A stretch of DNA of 64,000 bases from DATAZK01 sp963731205. GTDB taxonomy: Bacteria > Actinomycetota > Actinomycetes > Frankiales > Frankiaceae. Under the pieces are notes generated by a model. That model was not told the DNA's origin, ran no database searches, and was given only the letters and a program-made list of their open reading frames with translations. The position numbers were made by a program, and so were the translations under genes. The stretch is taken from positions 1,860,001-1,924,000 of the forward strand of contig CAVSUJ010000002.1 in assembly GCA_963731205.1 (NCBI GenBank), given 5' to 3'. How positions within the stretch are numbered: position 1 is the first letter of the stretch; each line of letters starts with the position of its first letter. Below are positions 9,041-16,732 of this stretch, piece after piece.

Positions 9041-10215
9041 GCGACGATCCGGCCGCAAGCTTCCTGACTGCGCACGAGGGAGAGCTGATCGCCCTGCGCC
9101 GCGATCTGCACCGTCACCCCGAGCTCGGACGCGGCGAGCACCGCACCACGACCACCGTCGCCGCCGCTCTGCAAGCCGCCGGCCTCGCGCCGCAGATGCT
9201 GCCGGTCAGCGGGCTCTGGTGCGACGTCGGGGACGAGAACGCAGGGCCCACCGTCCTGCTGCGGGCCGACCTCGATGCGCTGCCGCTCGAGGATCCCAAG
9301 GACGTCTCCTACCGCTCAATCAATCCGGGCGTGTGCCACGCCTGCGGCCACGACGTGCACACCGCGATCGTCCTCGGCGCCGGTCTCGCGCTGGCCGAGA
9401 TCGCCCGCCGCGACGGCCTGCCCGGCCGCGTGCGGCTGGTCTTCCAGCCCGCGGAGGAAGTGATGCCGGGCGGGGCGCTCGACGTCATCGAAGCCGGCCT
9501 GGTCGATGCGGCGGATGTCGCCCTCGCGCTGCACTGCGACCCGTCGCTCGAGGTCGGACGCGTCGGGCTGCGCAGCGGGCCCATCACCGCCGCGTCCGAC
9601 ATGGTGACGGTGCGGCTCTCCGGGCCGGGTGGTCACACCTCGCGTCCGCACAACACCGTCGATCTGATCTACGCCCTGGGACAGTTGCTGACCGGCCTGC
9701 CGGCGGCGCTCACCCGGCGGATCGATCCGCGTGCCGCCGTGACCCTGGTGTGGGGGATGGTCCAGGCCGGATCGGTCGCCAACGCCATCCCGCAGTCGGC
9801 GATCGCCCGCGGCACCGTCCGCGTGCTCGACCGTGACACCTGGGCCACCGTGCCGGACGTGCTCGCCCGCATCGCCGAGCAGATCGTCGCCCCGTACGGC
9901 GCAGCCCTGGACATCGACCACAAGCGCGGGGTCCCGCCGGTGGTGAACGACGCTCACGCCATTGCCGTGCTGACCGCAGCGGTGGACGGCGCCCTCGGGC
10001 GGGAAGCGGGCGTCGGCACGTCGCAGTCGCTCGGCGGCGAGGACTTCGGCTGGTACCTGGAGAAGGTGCCCGGCGCGATGGCCCGGCTCGGAGTGCGAGC
10101 GCCCGGCACGGCTCCCTACGACCTGCATCAGCCCGGATTCGACGTCGACGAGCGGTGTATCGGGATCGGCGTCCGGCTGCTCACGTCGGCCGCATTGCTG
10201 GGCCTGCGGGCCTGA
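9037..10215 (+). CDS. amiB1: M20-family amidohydrolase (hippurate hydrolase/N-acyl amino acid hydrolase type)
   Basis: Metallo-amidohydrolase of 392 residues. The N-terminal LRRDLHRHPELG, the metal site HACGHDVHT near residue 105, the catalytic glutamate pair in FQPAEEVMPGGA, HCDPSLEVG and the C-terminal GGEDFGWYLEKVPG with a late histidine (YDLHQPGFD) are all present. Such enzymes remove acyl groups from amino acids or peptides with two divalent metals. The start ATG overlaps the upstream ligase stop codon. The order amidohydrolase, gamma-glutamylcyclotransferase, LpdA matches the mycobacterial amiB1-Rv3304-lpdA region as I recall it; the symbol rests on that context. Confidence 0.91.
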   Translation: MSDDPAASFLTAHEGELIALRRDLHRHPELGRGEHRTTTTVAAALQAAGLAPQMLPVSGLWCDVGDENAGPTVLLRADLDALPLEDPKDVSYRSINPGVCHACGHDVHTAIVLGAGLALAEIARRDGLPGRVRLVFQPAEEVMPGGALDVIEAGLVDAADVALALHCDPSLEVGRVGLRSGPITAASDMVTVRLSGPGGHTSRPHNTVDLIYALGQLLTGLPAALTRRIDPRAAVTLVWGMVQAGSVANAIPQSAIARGTVRVLDRDTWATVPDVLARIAEQIVAPYGAALDIDHKRGVPPVVNDAHAIAVLTAAVDGALGREAGVGTSQSLGGEDFGWYLEKVPGAMARLGVRAPGTAPYDLHQPGFDVDERCIGIGVRLLTSAALLGLRA

Positions 10216-10239
10216 GCCTGACCCGGGCAAGCCGGTGAG

Positions 10240-10707
10240 TCAGTCGGTCGGCGGCGCGCCGCTGCACTCCCGGCCGCGGATCTCGGCCACGTAGTCGGCC
10301 GGCGCCCCAGCTTTTTCTGCTGCTTCGGCGATCAGGCCGAGGTAGTGGCAGGAGGGCAAGCCACCCTCGTACGCGACGAGCACGTAGGTCCAGGCGAGCA
10401 TGTCGCCGTCCAGCGTCGAGACCCGCACCCGCAGCTTGTCGTAGATCCCGCCGCGGCTGGAGCCGGCACCTTCCCACTCGTCGAGGACCTTCTCATCGAG
10501 CGGCGAAACGTCATAAAGCATCACGTACGTCTCACCATCAGGGTCCTGCACGACGGTGGCGAGGGCGCCGTCCCACCCGACATCCTCACCGCCGAACGTC
10601 AGCCGCCAGCCCTTCAGCCAGCCGACGCTCTCGACCGGCGAGTGCGGACAGCGCTCCCGCATCTGGTCGGGGTCGAGATTGCTCCCGTACGCCGCGTAGA
10701 GGGCCAC
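10240..10707 (-). CDS. Gamma-glutamylcyclotransferase family protein
   Basis: Protein of about 155 residues with the hallmark AAYGSNL at the N-terminus, which forms the substrate-binding loop of GGCT-fold enzymes, and a later DVSPLDEKVLDEWEG segment. Enzymes of this fold release 5-oxoproline from gamma-glutamyl compounds. The GTG at 10707 is preferred because it starts right at the YGSNL strand, as in relatives; the longer reading overlaps the divergent lpdA gene. The nearby YbdK-type ligase also acts on glutamyl chemistry in its superfamily, but no pathway link can be shown. Confidence 0.85.
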   Translation of the reverse strand: MALYAAYGSNLDPDQMRERCPHSPVESVGWLKGWRLTFGGEDVGWDGALATVVQDPDGETYVMLYDVSPLDEKVLDEWEGAGSSRGGIYDKLRVRVSTLDGDMLAWTYVLVAYEGGLPSCHYLGLIAEAAEKAGAPADYVAEIRGRECSGAPPTD

Positions 10708-10798
10708 GAGGGCACCATAACCAGCCGCGATGTCGCTGCGGTGACAGATCGTCTGTGTCACGCGCGACTCCCCGCGCTGCGCCGCCGGCTGAGACACT

Positions 10799-12190
10799 GT
10801 GAAGGTGCGCATCGCGATTCTTGGCGGGGGACCGGCCGGCTACGAGGCGGCGCTCGTCGCTGTCGAACTGGGAGCCGAGGTCACCCTCGTCGAGCGTGAC
10901 GGCATCGGCGGGGCCTGCGTCCTCACCGATTGCGTGCCCTCGAAGACGCTCGTCTCGACGGCGGAGGTGCGCACCACGGTCGACGGAGCCGACGTTCTCG
11001 GGCTGAGCTGCTCGCAGGCTCCTGTCGACGCGAAGCGGCTCAACCGGCGGATTCTCGATCTCGCCCACGCCCAGTCCGAGGACATCCGGGCCCGCCTCAT
11101 CCGTGAGGGCGTCGACGTGATCGCCGGGCGGGGGCGCCTCCACCGCCACGGGGTCGTCAGCGTCCAGCGTCAGGACGAGTCCTCCGAGGAGGTGCTGGAG
11201 GCCGATGCGATCCTGCTGGCGACCGGCGCCACGCCGCGGGTCATCCCGGGCAGCGAGCCCGACGGCGAGCGCATCCTCGACTGGCGCCAGCTCTATGACC
11301 TCACGGAGCTGCCCGAGCACCTGATCGTCATCGGCTCGGGGGTCACCGGCGCGGAGTTCGCCTCGGCCTACCGCGCCCTCGGTTCAGAAGTCAGCCTCAT
11401 CTCCTCGCGTGACCGGGTGCTTCCCGGCGAGGACGCCGATGCGGCGGAGGTGCTCGAGGAGGTCTTTCATCGCCGCGGCATCAACCTGCTCGAGCGTTCC
11501 CGGGCGGCCTCGGTGAGACGCATCGGTAACGGGGTGGGGGTCGAGCTCACCGACGGGCGGATGATCGCGGGCAGCCATGCCCTGATCGCCGTCGGTTCCG
11601 TTCCCGATACCGAGAGTCTCGGTTTGCACGAGGCCGGCGTCCGGTTGCGGCTGTCGGGCCACATCGAGGTGGACAAGGTCTCGCGCACGTCATTGCCGGG
11701 GGTCTACGCGGCCGGTGACTGCACGGGCGTGCTGCCGCTGGCGTCGGTCGCCGCGATGCAGGGGCGTATCGCCATGTGGCACGCGCTCGGCGAGGCCGTC
11801 GCACCGCTTCGGCTCATGACCGTGGCCGCGAACGTCTTCACCGATCCCGAGATCGCGACCGTCGGCGTCACCCAGCAGCAGGTCGAGCTCGGACGGGTCG
11901 CCGCCGACGTGGTCACGCTGCCGCTGGCCACCAACGCCCGGGCCAAGATGAGCGGGCTGCGCGACGGGTTCGTGAAGTTCTTCGCCCGGCGCGGGGTCGG
12001 CACGGTGCTGGGCGGGGTCGTCGTCGCCCCACGGGCCAGCGAGCTCATTCTCCCGGTGTCGATGGCCGTGCAGCATTCGCTGACCGTCGACCAGCTGGCC
12101 CACACGTTCGCCATCTACCCGTCGCTGTCGGGCTCGCTCACCGAAGCCGCTCGCCAGCTGATGCCGCACGAGGACTACACCGCCGACTGA
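10799..12190 (+). CDS. lpdA: NAD(P)H-quinone dehydrogenase of the LpdA flavoprotein disulfide reductase family
   Basis: Flavoprotein of 463 residues. The FAD site GGGPAGYEA lies near residue 9, the redox segment GGACVLTDCVPSKT carries cysteines 40 and 45, the NAD(P) site IGSGVTGAEFAS is central, and the second FAD motif reads VYAAGDCTG. The C-terminal interface has YPSLSGSLTEAARQL, where dihydrolipoamide dehydrogenases carry the HPTLSE histidine-glutamate pair, so that catalytic dyad is missing. Mycobacterial LpdA is a quinone reductase rather than a lipoamide dehydrogenase, and this protein fits that group. GTG at 10799 or 10805 could start it. It abuts the convergent DUF5313-like gene. Confidence 0.9.
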   Translation: MKVRIAILGGGPAGYEAALVAVELGAEVTLVERDGIGGACVLTDCVPSKTLVSTAEVRTTVDGADVLGLSCSQAPVDAKRLNRRILDLAHAQSEDIRARLIREGVDVIAGRGRLHRHGVVSVQRQDESSEEVLEADAILLATGATPRVIPGSEPDGERILDWRQLYDLTELPEHLIVIGSGVTGAEFASAYRALGSEVSLISSRDRVLPGEDADAAEVLEEVFHRRGINLLERSRAASVRRIGNGVGVELTDGRMIAGSHALIAVGSVPDTESLGLHEAGVRLRLSGHIEVDKVSRTSLPGVYAAGDCTGVLPLASVAAMQGRIAMWHALGEAVAPLRLMTVAANVFTDPEIATVGVTQQQVELGRVAADVVTLPLATNARAKMSGLRDGFVKFFARRGVGTVLGGVVVAPRASELILPVSMAVQHSLTVDQLAHTFAIYPSLSGSLTEAARQLMPHEDYTAD

Positions 12191-12631
12191 TCACTCGTCC
12201 TCGTCCTCGTCCGGGGGGAGGGCGGCGGGGGCGCGCGCGGCGGGCGGGGCCGGTGCGAACTCCTCGTCCTCGTCTTCCTCGACGGGCTTGGGCCGCGGGA
12301 TGCCGTATTGGTCGAGGCGACGGTTGCGGAAGGTGTCGCTGGTCGCGTAACCCATCACGATGGCGCACACCAGCAGCGCGAGCGGGATCGAGACGCGCAC
12401 CGAGCTGGGTGCCGGCCAGATCGCGAAGGCGAGCGCGAAGGGGAGCATCAGCAGCAGCGGCCGGCGAGCTTGCCGGTGACGCCAGCCCGGGCCGGTGAGA
12501 TCGGCGACCACCCAGTCGCGGTGCACCGGAGCGAGCTGGCCGCCCATGAGGTAGTGCACGCGGCCGGTCAGGGGTGGGCGCTCCGGCGCGGTCAGTTCAG
12601 CCGGTTCGACCGGCTCACTCGGCGATCTCAC
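12191..12631 (-). CDS. DUF5313-like small membrane protein
   Basis: Protein of 146 residues. After a Pro/Glu-rich start come the conserved-looking VHYLMGGQLAPVHRDWVVADLTGPGW and two hydrophobic helices (LLLMLPFALAFAIWP and IPLALLVCAIVMGYA), then RNRRLDQYG and a strongly acidic, Ala/Pro-rich tail ending EDEDE. I recognise this architecture from actinobacterial DUF5313 proteins, with moderate certainty. Function is unknown. The first 17 bp overlap the end of the acetyl/propionyl-CoA carboxylase alpha gene, which suggests co-transcription. Its stop directly abuts the convergent lpdA stop. Confidence 0.72.
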   Translation of the reverse strand: MRSPSEPVEPAELTAPERPPLTGRVHYLMGGQLAPVHRDWVVADLTGPGWRHRQARRPLLLMLPFALAFAIWPAPSSVRVSIPLALLVCAIVMGYATSDTFRNRRLDQYGIPRPKPVEEDEDEEFAPAPPAARAPAALPPDEDEDE

Positions 12632-14375
12632 AGATCACAGCTCCGCTGGTGACGGTGGCGCCGACGGTGGCCGCCAACCCGCTGACGGTGCCGCTCTTGT
12701 GGGCGGTGAGCGGCTGCTCCATCTTCATCGCCTCGAGCACCACGATGAGGTCTCCCTCCGCGACGGTGTCGCCGTCGGCGACGGCCACCTTCACGATGGT
12801 GCCCTGCATCGGGCTGGTCAGCGTGTCGCCGGAGGCTGTGGCTGGGCCGTGGCCGGCGCGCTTGTGGGACGGCTTCTTCGCCTTACCGGCAGGAGCGGCG
12901 ACACCGGCACCGAGACCTGCGGGGAGCACGACCTCCAGCCGCTTGCCACCGACCTCGACGACGACCCGCTCGCGCTCGCCGGCGTCCTCTTCGGCATCGG
13001 CGCCGCCGGTGAAGGGCGGGATCTGGTTGTCGAACTCCGTCTCGATCCACCGGTTGTGCACGGTGAACGCGGCCTGCGGGTCTTCGGGGGCGAAGGCCGG
13101 GTCGCGGACGACCGCCTGGTGGAACGGCAACGCCGTCGGCATGCCCTCGACGATCAGCTCGTCCAATGCGCGGCGCGAACGCTCGATGGCCTCGGTGCGG
13201 GTCGCGCCCACGACGATGATCTTCGCGAGAAGCGAGTCGAACTGGCCGCCGATGACCGAGCCGGTCTCGATGCCGGTGTCGGTGCGCACGCCCGGGCCGA
13301 GCGGCGGCGTGAAGCGGGTGACGGTGCCGGGCGCGGGCAGGAAGCCGCGGCCCGGGTCCTCGCCGTTGATGCGGAACTCGATGGCGTGGCCGCGCGGCGC
13401 CGGGTCCTCGAAGTTCAGCTCCTCGCCGTCAGCGATGCGGAACTGCCAGCGCACCAGGTCGATCCCGGTGACCTCTTCGGTGACCGGGTGCTCGACCTGC
13501 AAGCGGGTGTTGACCTCGAGAAAGGACACCAGCCCGTCCTGGCCGACCAGGAACTCACACGTGCCGGCGCCGACGTAGCCGGCTTCCTTGCAGATCGCCT
13601 TGCTGGCGTCGTACAGGCTCTTGGTCTGCTCCTCGGTGAGGAAGGGCGCCGGCGCCTCCTCGACGAGCTTCTGGTAGCGGCGCTGCAGCGAGCAGTCGCG
13701 GGTGCTGACGACGACGACGTTGCCCGCGTTGTCAGCGAGCACCTGTGTCTCGACGTGGCGCGGCTTGTCCAGGTAGCGCTCGACGAAGCACTCGCCGCGC
13801 CCGAACGCCGCGACGGCTTCACGGACGGCGGAGTCGAACAGCTCGGCGATCTCACCGCGCTCGCGGGCCACCTTCAGCCCGCGTCCGCCGCCGCCGAACG
13901 CCGCCTTGATGGCGATCGGCAGGCCGTACTCGTCAGCGAAGGCGAGCACCTCCTCCGGGCCGGCCACCGGGTTGGGCGTACCGGGCGCCATCGGTGCACC
14001 GACGGCCAGCGCGATGTGGCGCGCTTCGGTCTTGTCGCCGAGCTTGCGGATCGCGTCGGGCGGCGGGCCGATCCACGTGATGCCGGCCGCGATCACGGCT
14101 TCGGCGAAGTCGGCGTTCTCGGCGAGGAAGCCGTAGCCGGGGTGGACGCCGTCGGCACCCGACTGCTTGGCGATCTCGATCAGCTTGTCGATGCGTAGGT
14201 ACGTCTCCGGCGCGGTGTTGCCTTCGAGCGCGTACGCCTCATCCGCCTCCCTCACATGAAGGGCGTCCCGGTCGGGATCGGCGTAGACGGCAACGGAGGC
14301 AAGGCCGTGGTCCCGGCAGGCCCGGGCGACCCGGACCGCAATCTCTCCACGGTTAGCGATGAGGACTTTGCGCAC
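12615..14375 (-). CDS. accA3: Acyl-CoA carboxylase alpha subunit (biotin carboxylase plus biotin carboxyl carrier domain)
   Basis: Protein of 586 residues. The biotin carboxylase part starts with VRKVLIANRGEIAVRV, has the ATP-grasp glycine loop KAAFGGGGRGLKV near residue 165, and the catalytic EVNTRLQVEHPVTE. A Pro/Ala/Lys-rich linker leads to the BCCP domain, with the biotinylated lysine at position 551 in EAMKMEQ. The enzyme carboxylates biotin with ATP and bicarbonate and donates the carboxyl to AccD-type beta subunits, such as accD5 at 21-22.6 kb here. GTG at 14375 gives the canonical N-terminus; a TAGGAT hexamer (complement of 14384-14389) lies eight bases upstream and could be its -10. 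Confidence 0.94.
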   Translation of the reverse strand: MRKVLIANRGEIAVRVARACRDHGLASVAVYADPDRDALHVREADEAYALEGNTAPETYLRIDKLIEIAKQSGADGVHPGYGFLAENADFAEAVIAAGITWIGPPPDAIRKLGDKTEARHIALAVGAPMAPGTPNPVAGPEEVLAFADEYGLPIAIKAAFGGGGRGLKVARERGEIAELFDSAVREAVAAFGRGECFVERYLDKPRHVETQVLADNAGNVVVVSTRDCSLQRRYQKLVEEAPAPFLTEEQTKSLYDASKAICKEAGYVGAGTCEFLVGQDGLVSFLEVNTRLQVEHPVTEEVTGIDLVRWQFRIADGEELNFEDPAPRGHAIEFRINGEDPGRGFLPAPGTVTRFTPPLGPGVRTDTGIETGSVIGGQFDSLLAKIIVVGATRTEAIERSRRALDELIVEGMPTALPFHQAVVRDPAFAPEDPQAAFTVHNRWIETEFDNQIPPFTGGADAEEDAGERERVVVEVGGKRLEVVLPAGLGAGVAAPAGKAKKPSHKRAGHGPATASGDTLTSPMQGTIVKVAVADGDTVAEGDLIVVLEAMKMEQPLTAHKSGTVSGLAATVGATVTSGAVICEIAE

Positions 14376-14483
14376 GACTCCCGATCCTAGGGGACGCCTG
14401 CAGGCCAAGCGCTGCGGGCACGGCGGCAGCCGCAGCCACCGCTCCAGATGCCGGCTCCGGCCCTGCTCTGCGCCGGCCCGCGA

Positions 14484-16613
14484 TCATCGCTTGAAGTCAG
14501 CGGCGAGTGCAGAGAGGTCGGGGATGCCCAGACCGGTGGCCGGGTTCCAGCGGGCTCCCGGCTTTCCGGTGTAGTAGGTGTCGTTGTTGCTGAATTCGCC
14601 GGGGATGGCGGTGGTCCGGCCTTTGGCGTTGGTCTCGCTCAGGTAGCGCACGCCGGAGTAGAGCTTGGTGTCATCGAGCGCGTGCAGCGGTGAATTGTTC
14701 GAGTTGGCCAGCGAGTACAGCCTCGGGTTCCAAAAGCCGGTGCGGTGTCCGAGGTAGCTGTCGATCACCACTGCGGAGGCGCCCAGCTGTGGCGCGACGA
14801 TGCTGGTCCCCCCGAATTCAGCGAAGCCACCGTCGAAGCCGGGGTCATAGACCGCGTATCCGGTCTGCGGATCGGCATCGGTGGCAAGGTCCGGAATGGC
14901 TCGACCACTGTTCGCACGGCCGGCGTGCACGCTCGGCATCGGGGTGAAGGAAAATCCTGTCGGAAGGATGAGACCTCCCGGTGTCGTCGTCGAGCCGATG
15001 GGTTTCAGAAACGGCACGTCGTTGAAAGTGGAGACACCGCGCTGGTAGGCCGGCCGCGGTTCCACAGAGCTGTAGCCGCCACCGGACCCCACCAACAGCG
15101 AGGGATCCGTCGCGGCCTCGGCTTCAGTGGCCAGCCCGTATGTCTTGTACAGCGCCCAGTTGTAGTCGTTGCTCCATGCGCGCTCAGCGGGGATGTCGGC
15201 GGTTTCGGTACTGCCGGTCGGATTGCCGTTGGCATCAAGAACGGGGAAGGTCTGTGCTCCGGCGAGAGTCGTACCTCCTGTCAGCGTGGTGTAGGGACTC
15301 GATCCCGGCACCTGTGGCGTCAGGTTGGTCGTCCCGAGGTCGGCCGAGAAGTCAGCTTCGTAGGGGCCCTGGTCTCCCGAGATCGTGAAGCTTGACTGGC
15401 CCTGCGCCGCCAACTCCAAAAAGCCCTCGTCGAAGACGGACTCGAACGCCGACGGTTCCGTTCCGCCGGCAATGCCGTCGAGCAGCGACGTCTCGGACTC
15501 CCCGAAGCTGATGGACAGCGAGTCGGCGACGTTCTCGGAGGCCGCAGTGAAGATCGCATCTGCAAAGCCGGCATCCGTGCGTGGAGCGTCGTAGACGCGG
15601 ACCTTCGCCGCCGGTGCGACAGCGCCTGCCTGTTCGACATCGAGGTCGGTTTCAGGGCCATCCGCAAGCAAGCTCGGGGCTGGAGATCCGCCATCGACCG
15701 CAACCAACGTCAGCCGGTTCCGCGGCTCATTCAGCTTCAGGTAGTGGTTCCAGAACGTGAACGGGACGTTTGGATCCAGTCCGACCAGGGTGACGATCCC
15801 GACGGTTCTGCCTTGCCCCAGCGCCTGTCGCTTTTCCAGCGGAGCAAGGTTGTAGTCCTTGACGAAGTCAGCCGGCGCCCGACCGCTACCGGCAGGGAAG
15901 CCAGCGACCGAGCCCGCGCCGGCCAAGGACCGGCGTGCCGCAGGCGACACCGCCTGCGACTGTGCCGCCGAGTAGTTGGTCAGGCCCAAGATCGCCAAGA
16001 TGGGGTCGGCGAACCGGGACGGCAGCTGAGGGTTCCGGCTGCTGCCGTAGGCGACGGTCGGTTGCGGGTGATCTTTCTTGTTGATCGGAGTACTCAGCAC
16101 CCGGTAATTGGTCAGTGAAACGTTCAACGCCCGATTGAACTGGGCGGCCGTTCCTTTCGCCGAAATGTCGAGGCCGTCCGGATATACGTTGGTCGTGATG
16201 CCGAAGCTGTGCAGGTAGCCCACGATGCCCGCGATCACTCGTGGGGACTGGCCGTACTCAGCGGCGAATTGCCGAGTGCTCAGATATGGCCCGGTCCAGC
16301 CGGCCTGCGCCCGTGACTGCAACTGCTGAAGATGGGTCGCCCGCAGGATGAACGACACGTCGACAGGCGTCGTCCCTGGCGTTGCTCCCAGCGGCAAACC
16401 GTTTTTCACCGAGACCGCGGCGTTGCCCTGAGGAATGCTGACCATTGACGGCGTGGAGGCGCCGGCGGAGGCAGGAACGGCCAGGGTCGCGGCCATCAAT
16501 GACAGGACGGCGGCAGCCGTCGATCCCCTTGCGAGCCGGCGCCGTACATTGCGGCGACGCCCCACCTGGACCGATCTCGGAAAGCCAAAATAGGGTGCAT
16601 CGACCCTGAACAA
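14484..16613 (-). CDS. Secreted S53-family (sedolisin/kumamolisin-like) serine-carboxyl peptidase
   Basis: Pre-pro-protease of 709 residues. An Arg-rich n-region and hydrophobic stretch ending VPASAGA form a signal peptide (about residues 18-51). A pro-kumamolisin activation domain follows (about 80-190). In the catalytic domain the ExxxD pair is Glu321/Asp325 (PETDLD), the oxyanion aspartate is Asp414 (SGDQG) and the nucleophile is Ser604 (GGTSIVAP); a C-terminal calcium-site-like DPNPATGLG type segment follows. The start is TTG at 16613, supported by GGGGGAG about eight bases upstream. Such enzymes digest proteins at acidic pH outside the cell. It is probably monocistronic. Confidence 0.9.
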   Translation of the reverse strand: MFRVDAPYFGFPRSVQVGRRRNVRRRLARGSTAAAVLSLMAATLAVPASAGASTPSMVSIPQGNAAVSVKNGLPLGATPGTTPVDVSFILRATHLQQLQSRAQAGWTGPYLSTRQFAAEYGQSPRVIAGIVGYLHSFGITTNVYPDGLDISAKGTAAQFNRALNVSLTNYRVLSTPINKKDHPQPTVAYGSSRNPQLPSRFADPILAILGLTNYSAAQSQAVSPAARRSLAGAGSVAGFPAGSGRAPADFVKDYNLAPLEKRQALGQGRTVGIVTLVGLDPNVPFTFWNHYLKLNEPRNRLTLVAVDGGSPAPSLLADGPETDLDVEQAGAVAPAAKVRVYDAPRTDAGFADAIFTAASENVADSLSISFGESETSLLDGIAGGTEPSAFESVFDEGFLELAAQGQSSFTISGDQGPYEADFSADLGTTNLTPQVPGSSPYTTLTGGTTLAGAQTFPVLDANGNPTGSTETADIPAERAWSNDYNWALYKTYGLATEAEAATDPSLLVGSGGGYSSVEPRPAYQRGVSTFNDVPFLKPIGSTTTPGGLILPTGFSFTPMPSVHAGRANSGRAIPDLATDADPQTGYAVYDPGFDGGFAEFGGTSIVAPQLGASAVVIDSYLGHRTGFWNPRLYSLANSNNSPLHALDDTKLYSGVRYLSETNAKGRTTAIPGEFSNNDTYYTGKPGARWNPATGLGIPDLSALAADFKR

Positions 16614-16732
16614 TGAGTATCTCCCCCACGGAAACCATTAATTCATCCGGGTGAATCCTCACATGCGCCGAGGAAGGCCGGGCCGGAACAGGCTTTTTGC
16701 TTTGCCGGCGGATCAGGACATCTCGTATGCCC

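Noticed and set aside
12699..14198. 499-residue open frame opposite the carboxylase alpha gene
   Set aside because: It is the antisense shadow of accA3 with GC-skewed codons and no recognisable domain; long antisense frames are expected at this GC content.
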